This document shows positions 16,758 through 24,763 of a stretch of DNA of 41,954 nucleotides, in pieces. This DNA comes from Planctomycetota bacterium (GTDB taxonomy: Bacteria > Planctomycetota > UBA1135 > GCA-002686595). Each line of letters starts with the position of its first letter. Positions within the stretch are counted from its first letter, which is position 1. A model generated the notes under the pieces. That model saw only the letters and a list, made by a program, of their open reading frames with translations, searched no databases and was not told the DNA's origin. The DNA is taken from contig JADLBP010000184.1 of the NCBI GenBank assembly GCA_020847695.1, forward strand, positions 1 through 41,954. The letters are read 5' to 3'. Both the position numbers and the translations under genes were made by a program.

Positions 16758-17963
16758 TCAAGAGCGGCGCGCGCGGAAGACCGCGACGCTCGCCGTGTAC
16801 GCGTGCAGGAAATTGCGCTTGCCGACCGGCCCGATCTCGCCCATCGCGAAGAAACCGGCGATCGGAAGGTCCGCGTGCAGTCCGCCGCGCACCTTGGTCA
16901 CGTCGTGGTCGCGCGTGGTGAACATGCGCGAGCCGCGGCCGTTGCACGAGAAGAGCAACGCGCCCGCTTCGTGCGCGTCGCCTTCGACCGAGCCGCCGCC
17001 TTGCGAGCTCATCAGCGCGGCGAGGTCTTCGCTCGCCGAGTCCGCGTCGCGCACCAGGAACTGCAGCGTGCTGCCGCGGCGCGGGACGTCGCTGACCGCG
17101 ATCGCCTTCTCCTGCGGCTGCACGCCGACGATCTGGCGGACCAGGAAGTCACCGCGCTCGAACGTGCTCTTCGCCGGATCGATCGCGAGGCCGACGAACG
17201 GTTGACGTTGGAAGAGCTGGCGATCGCGCGTCGGCAGGTTCTGCAGCGTCTCCGCGAGCACCTCGACCGCGGCGCGGCCGCCGAGCTTCTGGACCAGGTT
17301 CTCGTGCGACGCGGTGACGACCCACGGCTTGCCGACCGGCCGGCAACCCTGGCTGACCACCGAGCGCACCTCGACGCCGCCTTCGAGCACCACGCCGAAC
17401 GCGCCACCGGCGCGCAAGCCGTCGGCGGTGATCAACAGGTTCTGTCCGGGCCCCATGCCGCCGCTCGCCATCCCGCCGACCACCGGCACGCCCGGGAAGC
17501 GGTCGTTCATCACGCGCAGGTAGTCGTCCGCGGGGAACGAGAACGGATCGGCGAAGAGCAGCACCGAGCTCTGGGACGGCACGCCGATCGGCGGCAGCGC
17601 GCTGAAGGTCGGTCGCTCGTCCTCGTGCGGCTCGGCGGTGCACTCGAACGTCGTCACGCGCGTGTCCGGCAGCGACGCGGCCCACAGCGAGAGCGCGGGC
17701 TCGGCTTCGACCTCGCGCGTGCCTCCGATGATGCTCTCGCCGGTGCAGCCGACGATCGCGTTCGTGCCGAGGGCGCGCGCGATCCGCGGACCGAGCTCTT
17801 CGATCGACGCGCCGTGGTGGTGCGAGACGAACACCGCGACCAGGTCCGGCCGCGCGCCGTCGAGCTCGGTCGTCAGCCGATCGAGGCATTGGCGCTCCGC
17901 CTTCGCGGAGTCGGGTTCGACGGAGAGCGCGGCGGCGAAACGAAGGGGGCGATTCGAGGTCAT
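16758..17963 (-). CDS. FIST domain signal-sensing protein (FIST_N plus FIST_C)
   Basis: 401 residues covering both FIST halves. FIST_N features: VAVFVSHHHGASIEELGPRI, an IVGCTGESIIGG loop and FPGVPVVGGMASGG. FIST_C follows with the FLVRDADSASEDL region, GALLFSCNGRGSRMF and a C-terminal PIAGFFAMGEIGPVG. FIST domains are intracellular ligand-binding sensors, usually fused to or encoded near signalling proteins; small ligands such as amino acids have been suggested for the family. No output domain is attached, so it probably acts through a partner. It heads the minus-strand cluster and is directly coupled to the membrane rhodanese gene, which is the most likely partner. Confidence 0.9.
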   Translation of the reverse strand: MTSNRPLRFAAALSVEPDSAKAERQCLDRLTTELDGARPDLVAVFVSHHHGASIEELGPRIARALGTNAIVGCTGESIIGGTREVEAEPALSLWAASLPDTRVTTFECTAEPHEDERPTFSALPPIGVPSQSSVLLFADPFSFPADDYLRVMNDRFPGVPVVGGMASGGMGPGQNLLITADGLRAGGAFGVVLEGGVEVRSVVSQGCRPVGKPWVVTASHENLVQKLGGRAAVEVLAETLQNLPTRDRQLFQRQPFVGLAIDPAKSTFERGDFLVRQIVGVQPQEKAIAVSDVPRRGSTLQFLVRDADSASEDLAALMSSQGGGSVEGDAHEAGALLFSCNGRGSRMFTTRDHDVTKVRGGLHADLPIAGFFAMGEIGPVGKRNFLHAYTASVAVFRARRS

Positions 17964-17999
17964 GGTGGGGGACGGCGCACGCGCCGCGCGGCGGGCGTC

Positions 18000-18005
18000 A
18001 TCTTA
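18000..18005 (-). promoter_or_regulatory. Candidate -10 box upstream of FIST gene
   Basis: TAAGAT on the minus strand (context GCGTAAGATGACG), 36 bp before the ATG at 17963. It could drive the whole FIST-to-CysQ cluster. The match is to the TANNNT pattern only; no -35 is evident. Confidence 0.35.
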
Positions 18006-18167
18006 CGCTCCCGGACGCGAGAGCTCGCCGTCTCGGCGGAGTCGATCGTCGCTCGCGGCGCGTGCGGCGGTCCGATGCGCCGGGCGGCGGCTCTTCGGGG
18101 TTTCGAAGCGAGCCGGCGAGCGCGCTGCCGGGTGTGATCGGTGCCGACCGCCGGAAGCAATACGCTC

Positions 18168-18434
18168 TCAGGCGAGCTTCGGCACGTCGCGCAGCAGTCG
18201 GACGCTCTTGATCCCGAGTACGTCGACTTCCGCATCACCCTGGGTGACATTGACCCCATACGTGGCGGCATCTCGTACGTAGTGCTCGACGTCCTCGCCG
18301 GCACCGATGGGATGCACGTCGCACGAGTGCAGCAGAGCCTTGAAGCCGTTCAACGAATCGAACCTGCCGATGTAGATCGTGGCGCCGGTTTCGATCACCA
18401 CGTTCAGGCCGTGGGGCACGTCTTGGATCCTCAT
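18168..18434 (-). CDS. Small hypothetical protein
   Basis: 88 residues with no family I recognise. The composition is that of a real soluble protein rather than a GC-rich shadow frame: mixed hydrophobic and charged residues, modest Arg and Ala content, and segments such as NVVIETGATIYIGRFDSLNG and DAEVDVLGIKSVRLL that would form beta strands. There is no signal peptide or membrane helix. The ATG at 18432-18434 is preceded not by a Shine-Dalgarno sequence but by a TAGACT box 9 nt upstream, suggesting a very short leader. It is divergent from ilvE, with overlapping promoters. Confidence 0.65.
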   Translation of the reverse strand: MRIQDVPHGLNVVIETGATIYIGRFDSLNGFKALLHSCDVHPIGAGEDVEHYVRDAATYGVNVTQGDAEVDVLGIKSVRLLRDVPKLA

Positions 18435-18443
18435 GGAGGGGGG

Positions 18444-18458
18444 AGTCTACAGTAAGAT
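18444..18458. promoter_or_regulatory. Overlapping divergent -10 boxes between the small gene and ilvE
   Basis: On the plus strand TACAGT (18448-18453) and TAAGAT (18453-18458) precede ilvE; TAAGAT ends 6 nt before its ATG. On the minus strand TAGACT (18444-18449) precedes the small gene by 9 nt. The two start codons are only 30 bp apart, so the two promoters must share DNA. Confidence 0.45.
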
Positions 18459-18464
18459 GCGCGG

Positions 18465-19391
18465 ATGCAGCTCCCCGGCACAGGCTTCATCTGGTTCAAC
18501 GGACAGTTCGTTCCTTGGGCAGACGCGAAGGTCCACGTCGCGACCCACGCACTGCACTACGGCACGGCGATCTTCGAAGGCATCCGCGCGTACGCGACGC
18601 CGAAAGGCCCCGCGATCGTCGGGTTGAAGGAGCACGTCGACCGGCTCTTCCAGTCCTGCGCGATCTGCGAGATGCCGATCAAGTACTCGAACGCCGCGGT
18701 CACCGAGGCGATCGTCGAGAGCGTGCGCAAGAACGGCTACGAGTCCTGTTACATCCGACCGCTCGCCTACCGCGGCTACGCGCAGCTCGGCGTCGATCCG
18801 ACCAACTGTCCGGTCGATCTGGCGATCGCGACGTGGCCCCATGGCGCGCACTTCGGCGACGAGGCGCGGGCGAAGGGCGTCAAGCTCGGCGTTTCGAGCT
18901 GGCGGCGCATGGCGCCCGATACCCATCCGGCGCGCGCGAAGGCGTCGGCGAACTACCTGAACTCGGCGCTGGTGATCGGCGAAGCGCGCCGCCACGGGTA
19001 CGACGACGGGATCGCGCTCGACGTCGACGGATTCGTCTCCGAGGGCAGCGGCAACAACGTCTTCCTGGTGATGGGTGGGATGATCCACACCCCGTCGGTC
19101 GGCTCGTCGATCCTGTCGGGCATCACCCGCGGGTACGTGATCCGGCTGGCGAAGGAACGCGGGCTCGAGGTGCGCGAGGAGCGCGTGCCGCGCGAGATGC
19201 TCTACACCGCGGATGAGGTGTTCGTCACCGGCACCGCCGCCGAAGTGACTCCGGTCGCATCGGTCGACGGCCGCAAGGTCGGCACGGGCTCCCGCGGTCC
19301 GGTCACGACCGCGCTGCAGAACGAGTACTTGGGCATCGTCAGCGGCAAGATCCCCGATCGGCACGGCTGGCTCTCCTTCGTCCGTAGCTGA
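18465..19391 (+). CDS. ilvE: Branched-chain amino acid aminotransferase (class IV PLP)
   Basis: 308 residues, the usual length for bacterial IlvE. It transfers the amino group between glutamate and the 2-oxo acids of leucine, isoleucine and valine in the cytoplasm. Fold-type IV signatures are present: the N-terminal HALHYGTAIFEGIRAY, the PLP lysine K159 in ARAKASANYLNS, DGFVSEGSGNNVFLV (phosphate and carboxylate contacts) and the C-terminal DEVFVTGTAAEVTPV. RPLAYRGYAQLGV fits the group I BCAT substrate loop. It stands alone between a divergent small gene and a hairpin terminator. There is no Shine-Dalgarno sequence; a TAAGAT box ends 6 nt before the ATG, consistent with a leaderless mRNA. Confidence 0.95.
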   Translation: MQLPGTGFIWFNGQFVPWADAKVHVATHALHYGTAIFEGIRAYATPKGPAIVGLKEHVDRLFQSCAICEMPIKYSNAAVTEAIVESVRKNGYESCYIRPLAYRGYAQLGVDPTNCPVDLAIATWPHGAHFGDEARAKGVKLGVSSWRRMAPDTHPARAKASANYLNSALVIGEARRHGYDDGIALDVDGFVSEGSGNNVFLVMGGMIHTPSVGSSILSGITRGYVIRLAKERGLEVREERVPREMLYTADEVFVTGTAAEVTPVASVDGRKVGTGSRGPVTTALQNEYLGIVSGKIPDRHGWLSFVRS

Positions 19392-19403
19392 GACTCTCGT
19401 TCG

Positions 19404-19428
19404 GCGCCGCGGTTGCACTCCGCGGCGC
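19404..19428 (+). terminator. Hairpin after ilvE
   Basis: A perfect 9-bp stem (GCGCCGCGG / CCGCGGCGC) with a 7-nt loop, 12 nt after the ilvE stop. No U-tract follows, so it is terminator-like rather than a classical intrinsic terminator. Confidence 0.5.
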
Positions 19429-19735
19429 GCGCCGTGTCTGCGGAGCGAACGCCCGCGTGGAGCGATGGCCCGCGTGGAGCGCTCGTTCAGGCGGCGCACC
19501 TGCTCGTGACGATTCGTTCGCTCGCCGCGTCTCGCTGCGGCGTTGCGCGTCGTCGGCGAGGACGCCGACATCATCGATCGTGCGATGCGCGCCTCGGTGC
19601 AATGTCGAACAGCGCGTCGAGTGCGCGTATCGCATCGCGCAAGATGCCGAGCCTTTCATGTTGCACGTCATTCGGCAGGACTAAGGCCCACGAATGCAAC
19701 GACGTCCGTTCGAGCCTCTAGCTCAACGAGAATTC
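19429..19735. other. Non-coding stretch between ilvE and SBBP gene
   Basis: About 300 bp in which I see no gene. Its base composition is less GC-rich than the flanking genes and the short open frames read as shadow-like arginine-rich peptides. The distal part leads into the regulatory elements of the SBBP gene. Confidence 0.5.
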
Positions 19736-19760
19736 ACTGAGTGGATCGCAACCACTCGGT
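19736..19760 (+). promoter_or_regulatory. 9-bp inverted repeat, candidate operator
   Basis: ACTGAGTGG and CCACTCGGT form a 9-bp inverted repeat (one G-T pair) around a 7-bp spacer. It ends 14 bp upstream of a TAGTGT -10-like box (19775-19780), so its right arm covers the expected -35 position. That placement suits a dimeric regulator, although an RNA hairpin is equally possible by sequence. Confidence 0.4.
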
Positions 19761-19774
19761 CGATTCCGCGGTCG

Positions 19775-19780
19775 TAGTGT
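19775..19780 (+). promoter_or_regulatory. Candidate -10 box of SBBP gene
   Basis: TAGTGT, 118 bp upstream of the ATG at 19899, directly downstream of the inverted repeat at 19736-19760. Confidence 0.35.
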
Positions 19781-19898
19781 GCGTTCCGCGCGTGCTCCGG
19801 CAGAAGCGCGCGGCGACGGCAGAGAGGGAAGCTGCGTGGTGGGCGTGGGCTCGCTCGCACGACCCTCTTCGATCGGCAGGCATCGAAAGAGGACATTC

Positions 19899-21788
19899 AT
19901 GTTTCGTCATCTCTCCACGCGCGTCGTGCTCGGACTCTCCGCGGTCGCGTTCATCGCGGCCACGGCGTCGGCGCAGAATCATCCGAGCACCACGTTCTTC
20001 GGCGGCAATGCGCACGATCGCGTCCAAGGCTGCGCGATCGACGCGCAGGGGCGCATCCTGGTCACCGGCAACACGGGCTCGACCAACTTCTCGCAGACGC
20101 TCCCCGCCGCGAAGGGCGGCTTCCAGAAGACGTTCCACGGCATGAGCGACGCCTTCGTCGGCATCCTGTCGGCGGATCTCTCGACCGTGGTCGCCTGGAC
20201 GTACCTCGGCGGCACGGCGGACGAGCGCGGCTACGGCGTCGCCGCCGACTCGCAGGGACGCGTGTGGGTCGTCGGCTTCACCGAGTCCAAGGACTTCCCG
20301 GTCACCAACGGCTCGAAGTGGAAGGGGCTCAAGGACGTCTTCGTCGCGCGCTTCTCGTCCGACCTGAAGACGCTCCAGATGTGCACCTACCTCGGCGGCA
20401 AGGACGAGGAGAACCCGCGCGGCTCTTTCGCGCTCGACGCACAGGGGAATCTCTACCTCGGCGGCGCGACCGCGTCGCTCGACTTCCCGACCACCGCGGG
20501 CGTCTTCCAGCCGGCGCATGCGGCGGGCACCGCGGGCTCGTGGGACGGCTTCGTGACCAAGCTGAACTCGCTCGGCAACGTGGTCTGGGCGACGTACCTC
20601 GGCGGCAGCGGCGAGGATGCGACGTACAGCGGGCTCGAGCTCGCCAGCGACGGATCGATCGTGGTCGCCGGGATGACCAACTCGTCGAACTTCCCGGTGA
20701 CCAGCGGCGCGTTCCAAACCCAGTACGGCGGTGACACCGGCTCCAGCATCTACGCCGGCGACGGCTTCGTCACGCGGCTGTCGGCGGACGGGAAGAAGCT
20801 CGTCTATTCGACCTACCTCGGCGGCTCGGGCGACGACGCGGTCGCCGGCAACGACGCGCTCGAGCTCGACGACTTCGACAATGCGATCGTGCTCGGTCAG
20901 GCGACCTCGCACGACTTCCTCTTGCCCGCCGGAGGCTGGATGCAAACGCACACCGCCGGCACGTCGCGCGACGGATTCGTCGTGCGGCTCTCGCCCGACG
21001 GCAAGCAGTTGCTCGCGGGCACGTTCCTCGGCGGTTCGGCGGACGAGGAGCTCTCCGGCCTCGATGTCGACTCCAGCGGCAACGTCTACCTCAGCGGCAA
21101 CACCGACTCCGCAGGCTTCCCGGTCACGCTCGACGCGACGCAACCGAAGTACGCCGGCAGCACCGACGCGGTGATCGTCAAGCTCTCCGAGGATCTCTCG
21201 GAGCTGCTCTACTCGACGTTCATCGGCGGCAACGGCAATACGGGCTACGGCGATCGCGGTCGGACGCTCGCGCTCGGCGCGCAGAACAAGGTCGTGCTCT
21301 CCGGCGACACCGACTCCGCCAATTTCCCGACGACCGCGGGCACGTTCGACCCCAGCTACGACGGCGGCACCAGCGATGGTTTCGTCAGCACGCTCTCGCT
21401 CGGCGACACCTACGTGTTCGGCAAGGGCAAGCAGACCTCGCAGGCCAAGTTCGCGACGCTCGCGTGGAAGGGCACACCTTCGATCGCCGGCCAGAACTTC
21501 ACGGTCGAGGTGAAGAGCGCGATCCCGAAGCGACGCGGGATGATGGTGTGGGGACCGGCGATCGTCGCGCAGCCTTTCAAGGGCGGCACGCTCTACCCCG
21601 AGAAGCCGGTGCAACGGCTCTCGACGCACTTGCTCGACACCACCGGTTACACCAAGTACTCGATCGCGCTCGACATCTCGATGGCGGGCGAGACACGGGT
21701 CTACCAGTTCCTGTTCGAGGACCCGAACCTCGCGGACGGCACGCAGACCGCGATGAGCAACGGCCTCAAGGTGGTCTTCACTCCCTGA
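19899..21788 (+). CDS. Exported SBBP-repeat beta-propeller protein with diverged C-terminal module
   Basis: 629 residues. I chose the ATG at 19899 because AAGAGGA precedes it and a clear signal peptide follows (VVLGLSAVAFIAATASAQ); upstream in-frame sequence is non-coding in character. About seven SBBP repeats fill residues 28-500, each with T-Y/F-LGG, a D-x-x-G-x-V-x-V-x-G turn and a closing DFPVT/NFPTT. They probably form a seven-bladed propeller. Residues from about 506 are a diverged, cysteine-free version of the C-terminal module shared by the other exported proteins here: KGTPSIAGQNF, PFKGGTLYPEKPVQR, YQFLFEDPN and TAMSNGLKVVFTP match its blocks. Extracellular or surface location is inferred; partner or ligand unknown. 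Confidence 0.85.
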   Translation: MFRHLSTRVVLGLSAVAFIAATASAQNHPSTTFFGGNAHDRVQGCAIDAQGRILVTGNTGSTNFSQTLPAAKGGFQKTFHGMSDAFVGILSADLSTVVAWTYLGGTADERGYGVAADSQGRVWVVGFTESKDFPVTNGSKWKGLKDVFVARFSSDLKTLQMCTYLGGKDEENPRGSFALDAQGNLYLGGATASLDFPTTAGVFQPAHAAGTAGSWDGFVTKLNSLGNVVWATYLGGSGEDATYSGLELASDGSIVVAGMTNSSNFPVTSGAFQTQYGGDTGSSIYAGDGFVTRLSADGKKLVYSTYLGGSGDDAVAGNDALELDDFDNAIVLGQATSHDFLLPAGGWMQTHTAGTSRDGFVVRLSPDGKQLLAGTFLGGSADEELSGLDVDSSGNVYLSGNTDSAGFPVTLDATQPKYAGSTDAVIVKLSEDLSELLYSTFIGGNGNTGYGDRGRTLALGAQNKVVLSGDTDSANFPTTAGTFDPSYDGGTSDGFVSTLSLGDTYVFGKGKQTSQAKFATLAWKGTPSIAGQNFTVEVKSAIPKRRGMMVWGPAIVAQPFKGGTLYPEKPVQRLSTHLLDTTGYTKYSIALDISMAGETRVYQFLFEDPNLADGTQTAMSNGLKVVFTP

Positions 21789-21892
21789 GGTCGGTCTCTC
21801 TCCAGCTCTCTCTCCCCCCGGCGGAGCCGCGCGCCGCGAGATCGCTCGGCTCCGCCACTTCCGCGGCGTGGCAAGGACGCACCGGAAGCCGA

Positions 21893-21925
21893 TGAGGCCG
21901 GTCTCCACCGCGGAGACCGGCCTCA
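21893..21925 (+). terminator. Perfect 14-bp hairpin downstream of SBBP gene
   Basis: TGAGGCCGGTCTCC pairs with GGAGACCGGCCTCA around a 5-nt loop, about 105 nt after the SBBP gene stop. No U-tract. The GAGGCCGG core recurs in the hairpin at 22141-22176. Confidence 0.55.
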
Positions 21926-21942
21926 CTGCATCACGGCCACCC

Positions 21943-22046
21943 GCGTGCGGTGTGCGCGTGCGGTGTGCGCGTGCGGGGGGCGCGTGCGGTGGGCGCGTGC
22001 GGGGGGCGCGTGCGGTGGGCGCGTGCGGTGGGCGCGTGCGGTGGGC
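21943..22046. repeat. 13-bp direct tandem repeat, 8 copies
   Basis: Eight head-to-tail 13-bp units of the form GCGTGCGGKGKGC start at 21943 and every 13 bp after it; bases 9 and 11 vary between T and G. There are no spacers and the unit is not palindromic. The array lies in the 439-bp gap between convergent exported-protein genes, between two GC hairpins. I see no gene in this gap. Confidence 0.9.
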
Positions 22047-22140
22047 GAAGAGGACTCGTGAACCCGCGAGCGATCTCGGACGAGCCGTGGCTCGCGCGAC
22101 GCGGTGCCGTCGGGGGCGCGAGCTCGTGCGCTGGAAGCAC

Positions 22141-22176
22141 ACGAGGCCGGCCGCCCGTTCGGGCAGTCGGCCTCGT
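22141..22176 (-). terminator. Hairpin downstream of FG-GAP gene
   Basis: ACGAGGCCG pairs with CGGCCTCGT, with an inner GCCC/GGGC stem after a short imperfect section and a GTTC loop. It lies 51 nt after the stop of the minus-strand FG-GAP gene. It probably ends that transcript and may work in both directions. Confidence 0.5.
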
Positions 22177-22227
22177 TCTTCGAAGCTCCGTCGCGACGCG
22201 TCGGGCGCGCGCGGCGGCAGCGCTAGC

Positions 22228-24462
22228 TCAGGGGCACAAGACCACGTGCAGCGCGTCGGTCAGGCCGGTGTTGTTCGGCGGCGAGAAGCCCGGGTCGCGA
22301 GCCCAGTACTGTCCGTCGAACGCGGCGCCCGCGACCAGCGCCGGATCGACGCCCGACGCGATGTACGCGTTGAAGTCGATCGAGTAGGTGCCCGAGCAAT
22401 CGTTCGGCGGCGGGTTGCCGCCCGAGCCTTGCAGCGACGTGCGCTTGATCGGCAGCTTGAAGCAGAGCGTGCCGCCTTGGAAGGCGATCGCCTGCTGTCC
22501 GTTGAAGCTGTAGAAGAAGAGCCCGCTCTTGTTGTTGAGCACGTTGGCGGCGGTGATGAAGAAGCCCGCGCCCGCGCTCGCGCTCGGCGTGCCGGACCAG
22601 CCGATCGCCGGCGTGCAGCCGATGCTGTTCACCTTCGCCGTGCAGTAGACGACCGGGGGCGTGCAGCCGCCGCCCGAGAGCGTCACGCGCACCGGGCGCG
22701 AAACGCGCACGTTGCCCGCCCAGTCGGTGAAGACGAGCTCGTAGCAGAGTTCCGCCGCGCTGGTCGCGTCGATCGCGAAGCGGTACTGCTGGCCGCCCAT
22801 GTAGAAGCCCTTCTGGGTCACGGCGCCGCCGGTGACGACGACCTGGGCGTTGAAGCCGCCGGTGGTCGAGATCGCGTAGGTGCCGGGCGCGACGAACGTG
22901 AACGCGTACGTGCCGCCGTTCGCGATCGTGCCCGAGTTGAACACCCACGGCGCGGTGTTGATGTCGACCGACTGGTTCGCGCCGGAGTTGTTGGTCCACG
23001 TCACCGTGGTGCCGGTCGCGACATTGAGCACCGCCGGCGTGAACGCACCCGGGTCGATCGAGACTCCGGCGGACTGCGCGGTCGGGTTCAGGGTGAAGCG
23101 CGACGCGCTGGTCACCCAGTTCATGCCGTCGTCGATCACTTGGTCGCGGATCTTGGCGTGCAAGACGACCGGACCGGCGGCGGCGGCGGTGAACGACGAC
23201 TGGCTGACGATCACCGGAGCGAGCGTGTCCTGCGCGCCGGAGTTCTTGTACCACTTGTCGGTGAACTGGGGCGCGTTGGACTCGCCTTGGGCCGTGATGA
23301 TGTCGTAGCGACCGTCGTTGTCGAGGTCGGCGACCGTGCAGTCGAGCGTCGAGTCGCTGACGAACGTGATGTTGCCGGTCGACGAGTCGGTGAAGCTGAG
23401 CGCGCCGTTGTTGCGGTGCAGGTACTCGTGACTGCCGAGCGAGCCGACGACGACGTCGTAGTCACCGTCGACGTCCCAGTCGAACAGCGCGATCTCGTTG
23501 TCGTCGACGCTGCCCGGCAGCGGGGTCATCTTGGTGAACGCGAGCGTGCCGCTCGCGACCTTTTCGTTGCGGTACGCGCCCTCTTGGAAGCCCGTCACGC
23601 TGACGAAGAAGAGGTCGATGTCGGTGTCGCCGTCGAGGTCGCCGCAATCGGCTTCGTACGTCGACGTGGTCGTGCCGGTGATCAGCGACGACTGGTTCGT
23701 GAAGTTCGCCGCTCCGTCGTTGAGCATCAGATAGTGGTTGCCGCCCGAGTTCGACTGCCGGCAGACGCCGAAGAAGTCGAGGTCGTCGTCGTTGTCGACG
23801 TCGACGAGCTGCACGTCCATCTGCGAGCCCTTGGCGGGCGCGCCGAGCTTCGCCGGCTGCTCGGTGAAGACGCCGGCGCCGTTGTTGAGGTAGAGGTGCG
23901 GGGCGGCGGCGGCGGTGAAGTACGCGTCGTTGATGATGACGTCGAGGTCGCCGTCGTCGTCGAGGTCGCCGAACTGCGCTCCGCCGGCGGAGTGGGCGGT
24001 CGTGAAGCCGCGCGCGACGCCGTCGAACGTGAAGAAGCCCGGGTTCGACGCGCCCTGGTTGTGATAGAGGAACGGCAAGTCGGTGCCGAAGCCGTTCGCG
24101 AAGAGCGCATCGATCCAACCGTCGTTGTCGATGTCACCGGTGGCGACGCCCTTGCCGTTCGAGATGTGCGCGCCGAGTCGCGCGAGGCTCTCGTCGGCGA
24201 AGACGCCGGGGCCGGTCTCGACGAGCTTGTTGATCACCAGCTTGTTCTGGCGCTTCGTGCCCGCGGACATGAAGCCTTCGCCTTCAGCGAAGAACACGTC
24301 GAGGTCGCCGTCGTTGTCGACGTCCGCGCACTCGACGCCCTCGGTCCATTGGGCACCGTGGGGGAAGACCGGTTGAAGGGTGAACTGTTGGGCAAAGAGC
24401 GCCGGAGACAATACGGCTGAGGTCGCGACGAGGGTCGCGACGCGACGCGTGGAGAACGTCAT
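22228..24462 (-). CDS. Exported FG-GAP/VCBS propeller protein with cupredoxin-like domain and C-terminal module
   Basis: 744 residues. A signal peptide (ATSAVLSPALFAQ) precedes an FG-GAP/VCBS-type propeller (about 30-420) with repeated calcium-loop motifs such as DVDNDGDLD, DIDNDGWID, DLDDDGDLD and DLDNDGRYD. Residues about 470-530 resemble a plastocyanin/cupredoxin fold (NVATGTTVTWTNNS, then GGTYAFTFVAPGTYAISTTG), but the Cys-His-Met copper ligands are missing. From about residue 606 comes the shared C-terminal module (YCTAKVNSIGC, FQGGTLC, NDCSGTYS, YWARDP). Its end is the longer PPNNTGLTDALHVVLCP variant, also found in the last protein of the window. Extracellular, calcium-stabilised, probably adhesive or structural; ligand unknown. 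Confidence 0.88.
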   Translation of the reverse strand: MTFSTRRVATLVATSAVLSPALFAQQFTLQPVFPHGAQWTEGVECADVDNDGDLDVFFAEGEGFMSAGTKRQNKLVINKLVETGPGVFADESLARLGAHISNGKGVATGDIDNDGWIDALFANGFGTDLPFLYHNQGASNPGFFTFDGVARGFTTAHSAGGAQFGDLDDDGDLDVIINDAYFTAAAAPHLYLNNGAGVFTEQPAKLGAPAKGSQMDVQLVDVDNDDDLDFFGVCRQSNSGGNHYLMLNDGAANFTNQSSLITGTTTSTYEADCGDLDGDTDIDLFFVSVTGFQEGAYRNEKVASGTLAFTKMTPLPGSVDDNEIALFDWDVDGDYDVVVGSLGSHEYLHRNNGALSFTDSSTGNITFVSDSTLDCTVADLDNDGRYDIITAQGESNAPQFTDKWYKNSGAQDTLAPVIVSQSSFTAAAAGPVVLHAKIRDQVIDDGMNWVTSASRFTLNPTAQSAGVSIDPGAFTPAVLNVATGTTVTWTNNSGANQSVDINTAPWVFNSGTIANGGTYAFTFVAPGTYAISTTGGFNAQVVVTGGAVTQKGFYMGGQQYRFAIDATSAAELCYELVFTDWAGNVRVSRPVRVTLSGGGCTPPVVYCTAKVNSIGCTPAIGWSGTPSASAGAGFFITAANVLNNKSGLFFYSFNGQQAIAFQGGTLCFKLPIKRTSLQGSGGNPPPNDCSGTYSIDFNAYIASGVDPALVAGAAFDGQYWARDPGFSPPNNTGLTDALHVVLCP

Positions 24463-24521
24463 GGTGCGCGGCGGGGTGTGGGCTGGGGGACGAAAGTCGG
24501 ATTGGACGGAGAGAGCTTCCT

Positions 24522-24527
24522 AGTGTA
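24522..24527 (-). promoter_or_regulatory. Candidate -10 box of FG-GAP gene
   Basis: TACACT on the minus strand, 59 bp before the ATG at 24462. The same hexamer precedes the metallopeptidase gene. No clear -35. Confidence 0.35.
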
Positions 24528-24660
24528 CCCGACGCCTTGGAACTCGCTTCGCCGAGGAGCAGCGAACAACGCCGCTCTTACCGATGCGCGAGCGCGCCGG
24601 ATCCTCTCTCGCCGGAAGCGCTTTCCAGGTTCGAGCGTCACACGTGTGCACCGCCAAACA

Positions 24661-24688
24661 CGGAGGGCGACCGGTCGGCCGCCCTCCG
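24661..24688 (-). terminator. Hairpin downstream of choice-of-anchor B gene 1
   Basis: CGGAGGGCG pairs perfectly with CGCCCTCCG, followed by one mismatch and a short inner stem. It lies 75 nt after the stop at 24764. On the minus strand TGTTTGG follows, a weak T-rich tail. Confidence 0.5.
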
Positions 24689-24763
24689 TCTCGTCCGAGC
24701 CCTACGCGACGCGGCGCGCGTCGCGATGACCGTCGCGACCCGTCGCGCGTCGCGGTCGGCGCC

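Larger units (their letters stand above)
24463..24763. other. Intergenic region between FG-GAP and first choice-of-anchor B gene
   Basis: 301 bp without a gene. It holds the candidate FG-GAP promoter and a hairpin (24661-24688). The rest shows nothing I can interpret. Confidence 0.5.

Noticed and set aside
8362-17963. Biosynthetic or quorum-quenching cluster built around the penicillin-acylase-family gene
   Set aside because: No synthase, LuxI/LuxR or transporter genes are present; the acylase family is broad and the neighbours do not point to a defined pathway.
19457-19684. Possible small gene between ilvE and the SBBP gene
   Set aside because: No ribosome-binding site, Arg/Ser-rich composition and no family resemblance; the region holds a terminator and promoter-like elements instead.
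21943-22046. CRISPR-like array (also considered for 41837-41954)
   Set aside because: Units are 13 and 14 bp head to tail with no spacers and no cas genes nearby; these are simple tandem repeats.
22690-22920. Copper-binding plastocyanin domain in the FG-GAP protein
   Set aside because: The Cys-His-Met ligands expected after the APGTY strand are absent, so I report it only as cupredoxin-like.
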